This document shows, piece after piece, positions 52,404 to 64,000 of a stretch of 64,000 bases of DNA. Both the position numbers and the translations under genes were made by a program. Source of the stretch: Lunularia cruciata (taxonomy: Eukaryota > Streptophyta > Marchantiopsida > Lunulariales > Lunulariaceae); assembly GCA_948567375.1 (NCBI GenBank), contig CAOYZS010000001.1, forward strand, positions 124,001-188,000, given 5' to 3'. The notes beneath the pieces are model-generated. The model was not told the origin of the DNA. It worked only from the letters and a program-made list of their open reading frames with translations, and did not search any database. Positions within the stretch are counted from its first letter, which is position 1, and each line of letters opens with the position of its first letter.

Positions 52404-53687
52404 TCACCACCATTCAGTTGGAGATAGAGAGCAGCCTTGGATCACACCCATTGAGCTAAGGACATCTTGAGAGCTCAAAGATGAAAGTTTCACAATCACT
52501 TTCCCATAGAGTCTAGAGATAGCATCAATCAGATCAGCTGAAACACCCACTTCAATGAGTCTCTCACTTAGAGATTTCCTCAGCACCTTATCAAAGGCCT
52601 TCCTGAAATCAATAAAGGCAACATAGAGAGATCTCCCAACACCCTTGGATTTCCACCACAAAACATGAAGTACCAATAGGTGGTCCAAAGTACTAAAGCC
52701 TAATCTGAAACCAGCTTGGCACTTAGCTCGAATTTTGTGCTTTTCAGCCCAAGTGCTCAACCTTGACTCCAAAATTCGACCATACAACTTGGCAAAGACA
52801 CTACCAACAAGTATGGTACGGTAATTGGTGACAACATCTCTCTGGCCAGACTTGTGAATAGGAACTACCTTCTTGAAGCACCATCTATCCGGAAAGCCAC
52901 ACTTGATTGCCTCATTCAAATGAGAAGTGAGTATTGAAATCAGTTGGCTACCGCCCCACTTCAGAAGTTCAACACATAGTCCATCAAGGTCTTCAGCCTT
53001 ACCATTGGCCAACTTCTTCAATTGGTACTTGACATCAGCTTCAGAGATGGTGAGAGCAGATCCAAGGCAAGGTGCCATGCTTGGAGCATTTGGGAAAAAG
53101 TACAAATCCTTCACATAGTCACAAAGCTCATTCAGGTCCAGCGATGGAGATGGAGATCTGATGGTTACCTTCTTCCAGAAAGCCTTGGGATTGCTCCTCA
53201 ATTCAGTGCTCAACTCAACTCCTTTGAGTCTTAGAAATGGCCGCGTTTTGCACTTCACCAACTTTCTGTATGAAACAAAGGCTTGATTTTGTGCAATCTG
53301 ATCAAGAGATCTATCCATAGCTTTGATCCTTGCCATTTTGCAATCAGCATCATACCACCTATTGCAAGGGAGACCAAGTCTCTTCCTGTGGGAGCCTCTT
53401 GGAAACAAAGAAGTAGATGTAGTAGATTGAAGAAGTTCAATCAATTGATCACTACGTTGTTGAAAATCAGAACTCCACTCCATAGAACTCAATTTCTCTT
53501 GGATAGCTTGTTGGTACAAGTCTCTCTTGTGAAAATCTAGATGAAGTTTGCCTCTAAAAGCATGGTCTATAGGTAATGTGGTTCTATTGAGGCAAGGAAA
53601 AAGGATGGTACAGGATAGAGGTGCATGGTCTGATTCTGGTTGAGGATCTAAAACAGCAAAATTTGAGACAAGATGGATATGAAACAA
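52404..53687 (-). pseudogene. LINE fragment A1, unit 13
   Basis: Common form, with G restored at 52596 after the block of units 9-12. Confidence 0.88.
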
Positions 53688-53772
53688 TGAAATATAAAGC
53701 CCGAAAGACCCAAAGAGTCAAAAGGCTGGAAACACAATACAAAACACATGAAATGTGAGCCTAGGCAAGGGC

Positions 53773-55003
53773 CTAGGGCATCTGACCAATCTGTAACAAA
53801 TTGGTACGATGTATACTAACCTCAGTCATGTACTTCCCTAATGCTAAAGCTTCAACCTGTAAGAGAGTTGAGAAATCACTACAAGTAATCTGATGTCTAA
53901 CTCTAATCTGCATGTAACAAGGGCAAACAATCAACACATGATGCTCATCCTCAACTTTGCTCATAATACACAATTTGCAAAGTCGCATGGAGTGCTCTAT
54001 CTGTTGCCAACGTCCTTGTTCTACTTCTAGTCTATGAGAACTAGTTTTATATTGAGCAATAACATGTCTAAGTGAAGTAGAAATCCTAGCCAAGAGATAA
54101 TCTTGCTCACAATACACCAACATAGGATTTACAAACTGCTGATAGAACACCATCTTGGTACCGGGCTGCTGCCATAGGCGAAGTAAGAACTGCTCCTTGA
54201 TCACTTCTCGTAGTGCAATAGGCTCCAACCTCCAATGTCGCTCACAAACATTCCACCTTGTGGCCCATGCAATCAGATCTGTATACCAACCGACAGATAG
54301 AGCGGCACAAAAAGCTTGGTAGGGAAGTCTCTCATGCTCCATGGACCTCACCTTAGTGGCATATGTGATAGCTAAAAACAAAGCTTCAGCCTCAAGTGGC
54401 AAAAACCCGGTTTCAGCAAGCAGCAATACATAAGGAGTTTGAGTCCTCACCCCAAGTTCATCACACAAAAACAATTTCTGAACTTTCTCCACCTTTTGCC
54501 ACCATGTCTTCTTAGTACCTGGACCCCAAATCTGAGCACCATAGAGAACCACCGGCTGCACAAGAGATCTGAACAGCACCTTCTTCAACGCCCATGTGGT
54601 AAGGTGAGCAAGTCTAGAGCGGTTCATGAGTGAATACAAAGCTCTAAAGCCTGCATTGATTCTCATCTTCACACAAGTGGACCAACTATAGTCATGAGAA
54701 AACTCAAGGCCCAAGTACTTTTAAGAAGAAACCTGCTCCAATTGCTGTCCATCAAAAAAGAAAGGTGTGACACCTTTAGAACCTACCACAATCACCTTGG
54801 ACTTGTCAAGGTTCACTTCCATCTTTGTTTCATTGCAAAACAAGAGAAGAGAATCCAACAGCTTCTGTAAACCCTCTGGATTGGTGGAGAGAAGCACTAC
54901 ATCATCTGCATAAAGGAGTGCATGTATCATCAAAGAGCCAACCTGTAGCTCCAGCTTCCATGAGTAGACTCTCTAGATCATCGATGAAGATTCCGAATAG
55001 AGT
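53773..55003 (-). pseudogene. LINE fragment B, unit 14
   Basis: In-frame TAA at 54721-54723, YADD at 54901-54912. No private change noticed. Confidence 0.88.
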
Positions 55004-55107
55004 TGAAACAACAATGAAACAATGAAATATAAAGCCTGAAAGACCCAAAGAGTCAAAAGGCTAGAAACACAATACAAAACACATGAAATGTGAGCCTAGG
55101 CAAGGGC

Positions 55108-56508
55108 CTAGGGCATCTGACCAATCTGTAACAAATTGGTCCGATGTAAACTAACTTCTGTCATGTATTTCCCTAACGCTAAAGCTTCAACCTGTAAGAG
55201 AGTTGAGAAATCACGACAAATAATCTGATGTCTAACTCTGATCAGCATGTAACTAGGGCAATCAATAAACATATGATGCTCATCCTCAACTTTGCTCATA
55301 GTACACAATTTGCAAAGTCGCATGGAGTGCTCTATCTGCTGCCAACGTCCTTGTTCTACTTCTAGTCTATGAGAACTAGTTCTATATTGAGCAATAACAT
55401 GTCTAAGTGAAGTAGAAATCCTAGCCAAGAGATAATCTTGCTCACAATACACCAACATAGGATTTACAAATTGCTGATAGAACACCATCTTGGTACCGGG
55501 TTGCTGCCATAGGCGAAGTAAGAACTGCTCCTTGATCACTTCTCGTAGTGCAATAGGCTCCAATCTCCAATGTCGCTCAGAAACATTCCACCTAGTGGCC
55601 CATGCAATCAGATCTGTATACCAACCGACAGATAGAGTGGCACAAAAAGCTTGGTAGGGAAGTCTCTCATGCTCCATGGACCTCACCTTAGTGGCATATG
55701 TGATAGCTAAAAACAAAGCTTCAGCCTCAAGAGGTAAAAACCTTGTTTCAGCAAGCAGCAATACATAAGGAGTTTGAGTCCTCACCCCAAGTTCATCACA
55801 CAAAAACAATTTCTGAACTTTCTCCACCTTTTGCCACCATGTCTTCTTAGTACCTGGACCCCAAATCTGAGCACCATAGAGAACCACCGGCTGCACAAGA
55901 GATCTGAACAGCACCTTCTTCAACTCCCATGTGGTAAGGTGAGCAAGTCTAGAGCGATTCATGAGTGAATACAAAGCTCTAAAGCCTGCATTGATTCTCA
56001 TCTTCACACAAGTAGACCAACTATAGTCATGAGAAAACTCAAGGCCCAAGTACTTGTAAGAAGAAACCTGCTCCAATTGCTGTCCGTCAAAAAAGAAAGG
56101 TGTGACACCTTTAGAACCCACCACAATCACCTTGGACTTGTCAAGGTTCACTTCCATCTTTGTTTCATTGCAAAACAAGAGAAGAGAATCCAATAGCTTC
56201 TGTAAACTCTGTGGGTTGGTGGAGAGAAGCACTACATCATCTGCATAAAGGAGTGCATGTATCATCAGAGAGCCAATCTGTACACCTGTAGCTCCAGCTT
56301 CCATGAGTAGATTCTCCAGATCATCGATGAAGATTCCAAATAGAGTGGGAGATAGAGAGCAGCCTTGAATCACACCCATTGTGCTAAGGACATCTTGAGA
56401 GCTCAAAGATGAAAGTTTCACAATCACTTTCTCATAGAGTCTAGAGATAGCACCAATCAGATCAGCTGAAACACCAACTAGAGTGAGTCTCTCACTTAGA
56501 CATTCAGT
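55108..56508 (-). pseudogene. LINE fragment A2, unit 14
   Basis: Common C at 55813, although both neighbouring units have T. Ends at TAG 55108-55110. Confidence 0.88.
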
Positions 56509-56511
56509 TCA

Positions 56512-57795
56512 TCACCACCATTCAGTTGGAGATAGAGAGCAGCCTTGGATCACACCCATTGAGCTAAGGACATCTTGAGAGCTCAAAGATGAAAGTTTCA
56601 CAATCACTTTCCCATAGAGTCTAGAGATAGCATCAATCAGATCAGCTGAAACACCCACTTCAATGAGTCTCTCACTTAGAGATTTCCTCAGCACCTTATC
56701 AAAGGCCTTCCTGAAATCAATAAAGGCAACATAGAGAGATCTCCCAACACCCTTGGATTTCCACCACAAAACATGAAGTACCAATAGGTGGTCCAAAGTA
56801 CTAAAGCCTAATCTGAAACCAGCTTGGCACTTAGCTCGAATTTTGTGCTTTTCAGCCCAAGTGCTCAACCTTGACTCCAAAATTCGACCATACAACTTGG
56901 CAAAGACACTACCAACAAGTATGGTACGGTAATTGGTGACAACATCTCTCTGGCCAGACTTGTGAATAGGAACTACCTTCTTGAAGCACCATCTATCCGG
57001 AAAGCCACACTTGATTGCCTCATTCAAATGAGAAGTGAGTATTGAAATCAGTTGGCTACCGCCCCACTTCAGAAGTTCAACACATAGTCCATCAAGGTCT
57101 TCAGCCTTACCATTGGCCAACTTCTTCAATTGGTACTTGACATCAGCTTCAGAGATGGTGAGAGCAGATCCAAGGCAAGGTGCCATGCTTGGAGCATTTG
57201 GGAAAAAGTACAAATCCTTCACATAGTCACAAAGCTCATTCAGGTCCAGCGATGGAGATGGAGATCTGATGGTTACCTTCTTCCAGAAAGCCTTGGGATT
57301 GCTCCTCAATTCAGTGCTCAACTCAACTCCTTTGAGTCTTAGAAATGGCCGCGTTTTGCACTTCACCAACTTTCTGTATGAAACAAAGGCTTGATTTTGT
57401 GCAATCTGATCAAGAGATCTATCCATAGCTTTGATCCTTGCCATTTTGCAATCAGCATCATACCACCTATTGCAAGGGAGACCAAGTCTCTTCCTGTGGG
57501 AGCCTCTTGGAAACAAAGAAGTAGATGTAGTAGATTGAAGAAGTTCAATCAATTGATCACTACGTTGTTGAAAATCAGAACTCCACTCCATAGAACTCAA
57601 TTTCTCTTGGATAGCTTGTTGGTACAAGTCTCTCTTGTGAAAATCTAGATGAAGTTTGCCTCTAAAAGCATGGTCTATAGGTAATGTGGTTCTATTGAGG
57701 CAAGGAAAAAGGATGGTACAGGATAGAGGTGCATGGTCTGATTCTGGTTGAGGATCTAAAACAGCAAAATTTGAGACAAGATGGATATGAAACAA
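56512..57795 (-). pseudogene. LINE fragment A1, unit 14
   Basis: Common aspartate form (T at 56633). No private change noticed. Confidence 0.88.
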
Positions 57796-57880
57796 TGAAA
57801 TATAAAGCCCGAAAGACCCAAAGAGTCAAAAGGCTGGAAACACAATACAAAACACATGAAATGTGAGCCTAGGCAAGGGC

Positions 57881-59111
57881 CTAGGGCATCTGACCAATCT
57901 GTAACAAATTGGTACGATGTATACTAACCTCAGTCATGTACTTCCCTAATGCTAAAGCTTCAACCTGTAAGAGAGTTGAGAAATCACTACAAGTAATCTG
58001 ATGTCTAACTCTAATCTGCATGTAACAAGGGCAAACAATCAACACATGATGCTCATCCTCAACTTTGCTCATAATACACAATTTGCAAAGTCGCATGGAG
58101 TGCTCTATCTGTTGCCAACGTCCTTGTTCTACTTCTAGTCTATGAGAACTAGTTTTATATTGAGCAATAACATGTCTAAGTGAAGTAGAAATCCTAGCCA
58201 AGAGATAATCTTGCTCACAATACACCAACATAGGATTTACAAACTGCTGATAGAACACCATCTTGGTACCGGGCTGCTGCCATAGGCGAAGTAAGAACTG
58301 CTCCTTGATCACTTCTCGTAGTGCAATAGGCTCCAACCTCCAATGTCGCTCACAAACATTCCACCTTGTGGCCCATGCAATCAGATCTGTATACCAACCG
58401 ACAGATAGAGCGGCACAAAAAGCTTGGTAGGGAAGTCTCTCATGCTCCATGGACCTCACCTTAGTGGCATATGTGATAGCTAAAAACAAAGCTTCAGCCT
58501 CAAGTGGCAAAAACCCGGTTTCAGCAAGCAGCAATACATAAGGAGTTTGAGTCCTCACCCCAAGTTCATCACACAAAAACAATTTCTGAACTTTCTCCAC
58601 CTTTTGCCACCATGTCTTCTTAGTACCTGGACCCCAAATCTGAGCACCATAGAGAACCACCGGCTGCACAAGAGATCTGAACAGCACCTTCTTCAACGCC
58701 CATGTGGTAAGGTGAGCAAGTCTAGAGCGGTTCATGAGTGAATACAAAGCTCTAAAGCCTGCATTGATTCTCATCTTCACACAAGTGGACCAACTATAGT
58801 CATGAGAAAACTCAAGGCCCAAGTACTTTTAAGAAGAAACCTGCTCCAATTGCTGTCCATCAAAAAAGAAAGGTGTCACACCTTTAGAACCTACCACAAT
58901 CACCTTGGACTTGTCAAGGTTCACTTCCATCTTTGTTTCATTGCAAAACAAGAGAAGAGAATCCAACAGCTTCTGTAAACCCTCTGGATTGGTGGAGAGA
59001 AGCACTACATCATCTGCATAAAGGAGTGCATGTATCATCAAAGAGCCAACCTGTAGCTCCAGCTTCCATGAGTAGACTCTCTAGATCATCGATGAAGATT
59101 CCGAATAGAGT
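57881..59111 (-). pseudogene. LINE fragment B, unit 15, private synonymous change
   Basis: C instead of G at 58877 changes a valine codon from GTC to GTG (KGVTPFF). In-frame TAA at 58829-58831. Confidence 0.88.
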
Positions 59112-59215
59112 TGAAACAACAATGAAACAATGAAATATAAAGCCTGAAAGACCCAAAGAGTCAAAAGGCTAGAAACACAATACAAAACACATGAAATGTG
59201 AGCCTAGGCAAGGGC

Positions 59216-60616
59216 CTAGGGCATCTGACCAATCTGTAACAAATTGGTCCGATGTAAACTAACTTCTGTCATGTATTTCCCTAACGCTAAAGCTTCAACC
59301 TGTAAGAGAGTTGAGAAATCACGACAAATAATCTGATGTCTAACTCTGATCAGCATGTAACTAGGGCAATCAATAAACATATGATGCTCATCCTCAACTT
59401 TGCTCATAGTACACAATTTGCAAAGTCGCATGGAGTGCTCTATCTGCTGCCAACGTCCTTGTTCTACTTCTAGTCTATGAGAACTAGTTCTATATTGAGC
59501 AATAACATGTCTAAGTGAAGTAGAAATCCTAGCCAAGAGATAATCTTGCTCACAATACACCAACATAGGATTTACAAATTGCTGATAGAACACCATCTTG
59601 GTACCGGGTTGCTGCCATAGGCGAAGTAAGAACTGCTCCTTGATCACTTCTCGTAGTGCAATAGGCTCCAATCTCCAATGTCGCTCAGAAACATTCCACC
59701 TAGTGGCCCATGCAATCAGATCTGTATACCAACCGACAGATAGAGTGGCACAAAAAGCTTGGTAGGGAAGTCTCTCATGCTCCATGGACCTCACCTTAGT
59801 GGCATATGTGATAGCTAAAAACAAAGCTTCAGCCTCAAGAGGTAAAAACCTTGTTTCAGCAAGCAGCAATACATAAGGAGTTTGAGTCCTCACCCCAAGT
59901 TCATCACACAAAAACAATTTTTGAACTTTCTCCACCTTTTGCCACCATGTCTTCTTAGTACCTGGACCCCAAATCTGAGCACCATAGAGAACCACCGGCT
60001 GCACAAGAGATCTGAACAGCACCTTCTTCAACTCCCATGTGGTAAGGTGAGCAAGTCTAGAGCGATTCATGAGTGAATACAAAGCTCTAAAGCCTGCATT
60101 GATTCTCATCTTCACACAAGTAGACCAACTATAGTCATGAGAAAACTCAAGGCCCAAGTACTTGTAAGAAGAAACCTGCTCCAATTGCTGTCCGTCAAAA
60201 AAGAAAGGTGTGACACCTTTAGAACCCACCACAATCACCTTGGACTTGTCAAGGTTCACTTCCATCTTTGTTTCATTGCAAAACAAGAGAAGAGAATCCA
60301 ATAGCTTCTGTAAACTCTGTGGGTTGGTGGAGAGAAGCACTACATCATCTGCATAAAGGAGTGCATGTATCATCAGAGAGCCAATCTGTACACCTGTAGC
60401 TCCAGCTTCCATGAGTAGATTCTCCAGATCATCGATGAAGATTCCAAATAGAGTGGGAGATAGAGAGCAGCCTTGAATCACACCCATTGTGCTAAGGACA
60501 TCTTGAGAGCTCAAAGATGAAAGTTTCACAATCACTTTCTCATAGAGTCTAGAGATAGCACCAATCAGATCAGCTGAAACACCAACTAGAGTGAGTCTCT
60601 CACTTAGACATTCAGT
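59216..60616 (-). pseudogene. LINE fragment A2, unit 15, synonymous variant
   Basis: T at 59921 (glutamine CAA), shared with units 6 and 13. Ends at TAG 59216-59218. Confidence 0.88.
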
Positions 60617-60619
60617 TCA

Positions 60620-61903
60620 TCACCACCATTCAGTTGGAGATAGAGAGCAGCCTTGGATCACACCCATTGAGCTAAGGACATCTTGAGAGCTCAAAGATGA
60701 AAGTTTCACAATCACTTTCCCATAGAGTCTAGAGATAGCATCAATCAGATCAGCTGAAACACCCACTTCAATGAGTCTCTCACTTAGAGATTTCCTCAGC
60801 ACCTTATCAAAGGCCTTCCTGAAATCAATAAAGGCAACATAGAGAGATCTCCCAACACCCTTGGATTTCCACCACAAAACATGAAGTACCAATAGGTGGT
60901 CCAAAGTACTAAAGCCTAATCTGAAACCAGCTTGGCACTTAGCTCGAATTTTGTGCTTTTCAGCCCAAGTGCTCAACCTTGACTCCAAAATTCGACCATA
61001 CAACTTGGCAAAGACACTACCAACAAGTATGGTACGGTAATTGGTGACAACATCTCTCTGGCCAGACTTGTGAATAGGAACTACCTTCTTGAAGCACCAT
61101 CTATCCGGAAAGCCACACTTGATTGCCTCATTCAAATGAGAAGTGAGTATTGAAATCAGTTGGCTACCGCCCCACTTCAGAAGTTCAACACATAGTCCAT
61201 CAAGGTCTTCAGCCTTACCATTGGCCAACTTCTTCAATTGGTACTTGACATCAGCTTCAGAGATGGTGAGAGCAGATCCAAGGCAAGGTGCCATGCTTGG
61301 AGCATTTGGGAAAAAGTACAAATCCTTCACATAGTCACAAAGCTCATTCAGGTCCAGCGATGGAGATGGAGATCTGATGGTTACCTTCTTCCAGAAAGCC
61401 TTGGGATTGCTCCTCAATTCAGTGCTCAACTCAACTCCTTTGAGTCTTAGAAATGGCCGCGTTTTGCACTTCACCAACTTTCTGTATGAAACAAAGGCTT
61501 GATTTTGTGCAATCTGATCAAGAGATCTATCCATAGCTTTGATCCTTGCCATTTTGCAATCAGCATCATACCACCTATTGCAAGGGAGACCAAGTCTCTT
61601 CCTGTGGGAGCCTCTTGGAAACAAAGAAGTAGATGTAGTAGATTGAAGAAGTTCAATCAATTGATCACTACGTTGTTGAAAATCAGAACTCCACTCCATA
61701 GAACTCAATTTCTCTTGGATAGCTTGTTGGTACAAGTCTCTCTTGTGAAAATCTAGATGAAGTTTGCCTCTAAAAGCATGGTCTATAGGTAATGTGGTTC
61801 TATTGAGGCAAGGAAAAAGGATGGTACAGGATAGAGGTGCATGGTCTGATTCTGGTTGAGGATCTAAAACAGCAAAATTTGAGACAAGATGGATATGAAA
61901 CAA
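60620..61903 (-). pseudogene. LINE fragment A1, unit 15
   Basis: Common form (T at 60741, G at 60812). No private change noticed. Confidence 0.88.
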
Positions 61904-61988
61904 TGAAATATAAAGCCCGAAAGACCCAAAGAGTCAAAAGGCTGGAAACACAATACAAAACACATGAAATGTGAGCCTAGGCAAGGGC

Positions 61989-63219
61989 CTAGGGCATCTG
62001 ACCAATCTGTAACAAATTGGTACGATGTATACTAACCTCAGTCATGTACTTCCCTAATGCTAAAGCTTCAACCTGTAAGAGAGTTGAGAAATCACTACAA
62101 GTAATCTGATGTCTAACTCTAATCTGCATGTAACAAGGGCAAACAATCAACACATGATGCTCATCCTCAACTTTGCTCATAATACACAATTTGCAAAGTC
62201 GCATGGAGTGCTCTATCTGTTGCCAACGTCCTTGTTCTACTTCTAGTCTATGAGAACTAGTTTTATATTGAGCAATAACATGTCTAAGTGAAATAGAAAT
62301 CCTAGCCAAGAGATAATCTTGCTCACAATACACCAACATAGGATTTACAAACTGCTGATAGAACACCATCTTGGTACCGGGCTGCTGCCATAGGCGAAGT
62401 AAGAACTGCTCCTTGATCACTTCTCGTAGTGCAATAGGCTCCAACCTCCAATGTCGCTCACAAACATTCCACCTTGTGGCCCATGCAATCAGATCTGTAT
62501 ACCAACCGACAGATAGAGCGGCACAAAAAGCTTGGTAGGGAAGTCTCTCATGCTCCATGGACCTCACCTTAGTGGCATATGTGATAGCTAAAAACAAAGC
62601 TTCAGCCTCAAGTGGCAAAAACCCGGTTTCAGCAAGCAGCAATACATAAGGAGTTTGAGTCCTCACCCCAAGTTCATCACACAAAAACAATTTCTGAACT
62701 TTCTCCACCTTTTGCCACCATGTCTTCTTAGTACCTGGACCCCAAATCTGAGCACCATAGAGAACCACCGGCTGCACAAGAGATCTGAACAGCACCTTCT
62801 TCAACGCCCATGTGGTAAGGTGAGCAAGTCTAGAGCGGTTCATGAGTGAATACAAAGCTCTAAAGCCTGCATTGATTCTCATCTTCACACAAGTGGACCA
62901 ACTATAGTCATGAGAAAACTCAAGGCCCAAGTACTTTTAAGAAGAAACCTGCTCCAATTGCTGTCCATCAAAAAAGAAAGGTGTGACACCTTTAGAACCT
63001 ACCACAATCACCTTGGACTTGTCAAGGTTCACTTCCATCTTTGTTTCATTGCAAAACAAGAGAAGAGAATCCAACAGCTTCTGTAAACCCTCTGGATTGG
63101 TGGAGAGAAGCACTACATCATCTGCATAAAGGAGTGCATGTATCATCAAAGAGCCAACCTGTAGCTCCAGCTTCCATGAGTAGACTCTCTAGATCATCGA
63201 TGAAGATTCCGAATAGAGT
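61989..63219 (-). pseudogene. LINE fragment B, unit 16, private missense
   Basis: A instead of G at 62293 changes threonine to isoleucine (ARISISLRH). In-frame TAA at 62937-62939, YADD at 63117-63128. Confidence 0.88.
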
Positions 63220-63323
63220 TGAAACAACAATGAAACAATGAAATATAAAGCCTGAAAGACCCAAAGAGTCAAAAGGCTAGAAACACAATACAAAACACAT
63301 GAAATGTGAGCCTAGGCAAGGGC

Positions 63324-64000
63324 CTAGGGCATCTGACCAATCTGTAACAAATTGGTCCGATGTAAACTAACTTCTGTCATGTATTTCCCTAACGCTAAAG
63401 CTTCAACCTGTAAGAGAGTTGAGAAATCACGACAAATAATCTGATGTCTAACTCTGATCAGCATGTAACTAGGGCAATCAATAAACATATGATGCTCATC
63501 CTCAACTTTGCTCATAGTACACAATTTGCAAAGTCGCATGGAGTGCTCTATCTGCTGCCAACGTCCTTGTTCTACTTCTAGTCTATGAGAACTAGTTCTA
63601 TATTGAGCAATAACATGTCTAAGTGAAGTAGAAATCCTAGCCAAGAGATAATCTTGCTCACAATACACCAACATAGGATTTACAAATTGCTGATAGAACA
63701 CCATCTTGGTACCGGGTTGCTGCCATAGGCGAAGTAAGAACTGCTCCTTGATCACTTCTCGTAGTGCAATAGGCTCCAATCTCCAATGTCGCTCAGAAAC
63801 ATTCCACCTAGTGGCCCATGCAATCAGATCTGTATACCAACCGACAGATAGAGTGGCACAAAAAGCTTGGTAGGGAAGTCTCTCATGCTCCATGGACCTC
63901 ACCTTAGTGGCATATGTGATAGCTAAAAACAAAGCTTCAGCCTCAAGAGGTAAAAACCTTGTTTCAGCAAGCAGCAATACATAAGGAGTTTGAGTCCTCA
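63324..64000 (-). pseudogene. LINE fragment A2, unit 16, cut by window end
   Basis: Holds only the C-terminal part of A2, with the CCHC-like knuckle and TAG at 63324-63326. The YADD region and fragment A1 of this unit lie beyond the window. Confidence 0.85.

Larger units (their letters stand above)
1..64000 (-). repeat. Tandem array of a 4108-bp LINE-derived unit, about 15.6 copies
   Basis: Every landmark recurs at exactly 4108-bp spacing, for example the stop codon of fragment B at 369, 4477, 8585 and so on to 61989. Position 1 matches position 4109. Taking the junction between the tail of fragment B and fragment A1 as the boundary, complete units start at 276, 4384, 8492, 12600, 16708, 20816, 24924, 29032, 33140, 37248, 41356, 45464, 49572, 53680 and 57788. 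Partial units occupy 1-275 and 61896-64000. All copies have the same orientation and no indel between units was noticed. Neither array edge is in the window, so the true size is unknown. It may be a genuine satellite-like array, or in part an assembly expansion. Confidence 0.98.

Noticed and set aside
1-64000. Bacterial group II intron or retron RT, or a CRISPR-like array
   Set aside because: SDHAPL endonuclease motif, long LINE-type spacer and CCHC ending identify a non-LTR retrotransposon; the repeats are 4.1 kb without short spacers.
1-64000. LTR retrotransposon or integrated virus
   Set aside because: No protease, integrase, gag or terminal repeats were seen; the repeats are whole units in tandem.

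Overview
The whole window is one tandem array. A 4108-bp unit is repeated head to tail with no unique sequence between, before or after copies: 275 bp of a partial unit, 15 complete units (unit k = 276+4108(k-1) to 275+4108k), and a partial unit of 2105 bp. No length difference between units was noticed. Only seven variable sites were noticed, so copies are almost identical.

All recognisable coding sequence lies on the minus strand and comes from non-LTR (LINE-type) retrotransposons. Read 5' to 3' on that strand, each unit holds three joined fragments of related elements. Fragment A1 has the end of an apurinic-like endonuclease domain (SDHAPL) and the first part of the reverse transcriptase, up to motif B. 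Fragment A2 restarts about 50 codons before motif B and runs through YADD to a C-terminal CCHC zinc-knuckle-like motif, the stop codon, a short 3' UTR and a TTTCATTG-type tail. Fragment B starts just after motif B and repeats the 3' half, with its own UTR and tail. The tail of B abuts A1 of the next unit. A1 and A2 overlap by 152 bp with 8 mismatches. A2 and B proteins differ at 14 of 313 residues. The fragments therefore look like different, about 5 % diverged family members, joined before amplification.

Every unit carries the same lesions: two consecutive TGA codons between A1 and A2, an 8-bp deletion and a TAC-to-TAA stop in B, no 5' end, and no ATG at the head of any open frame. The array is best read as a satellite-like repeat built from dead LINE fragments rather than as a set of genes. 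No host gene, rRNA, tRNA, CRISPR array, promoter or replication origin was recognised.

The organism is a eukaryote. The style of the RT protein, with the NYR..LVGSVFAKLYGRILE block and DEHH..IDCP ending, resembles LINEs I associate with early-diverging plants (ferns, lycophytes, mosses) and streptophyte algae. This placement is a tentative impression from memory, not a search result.
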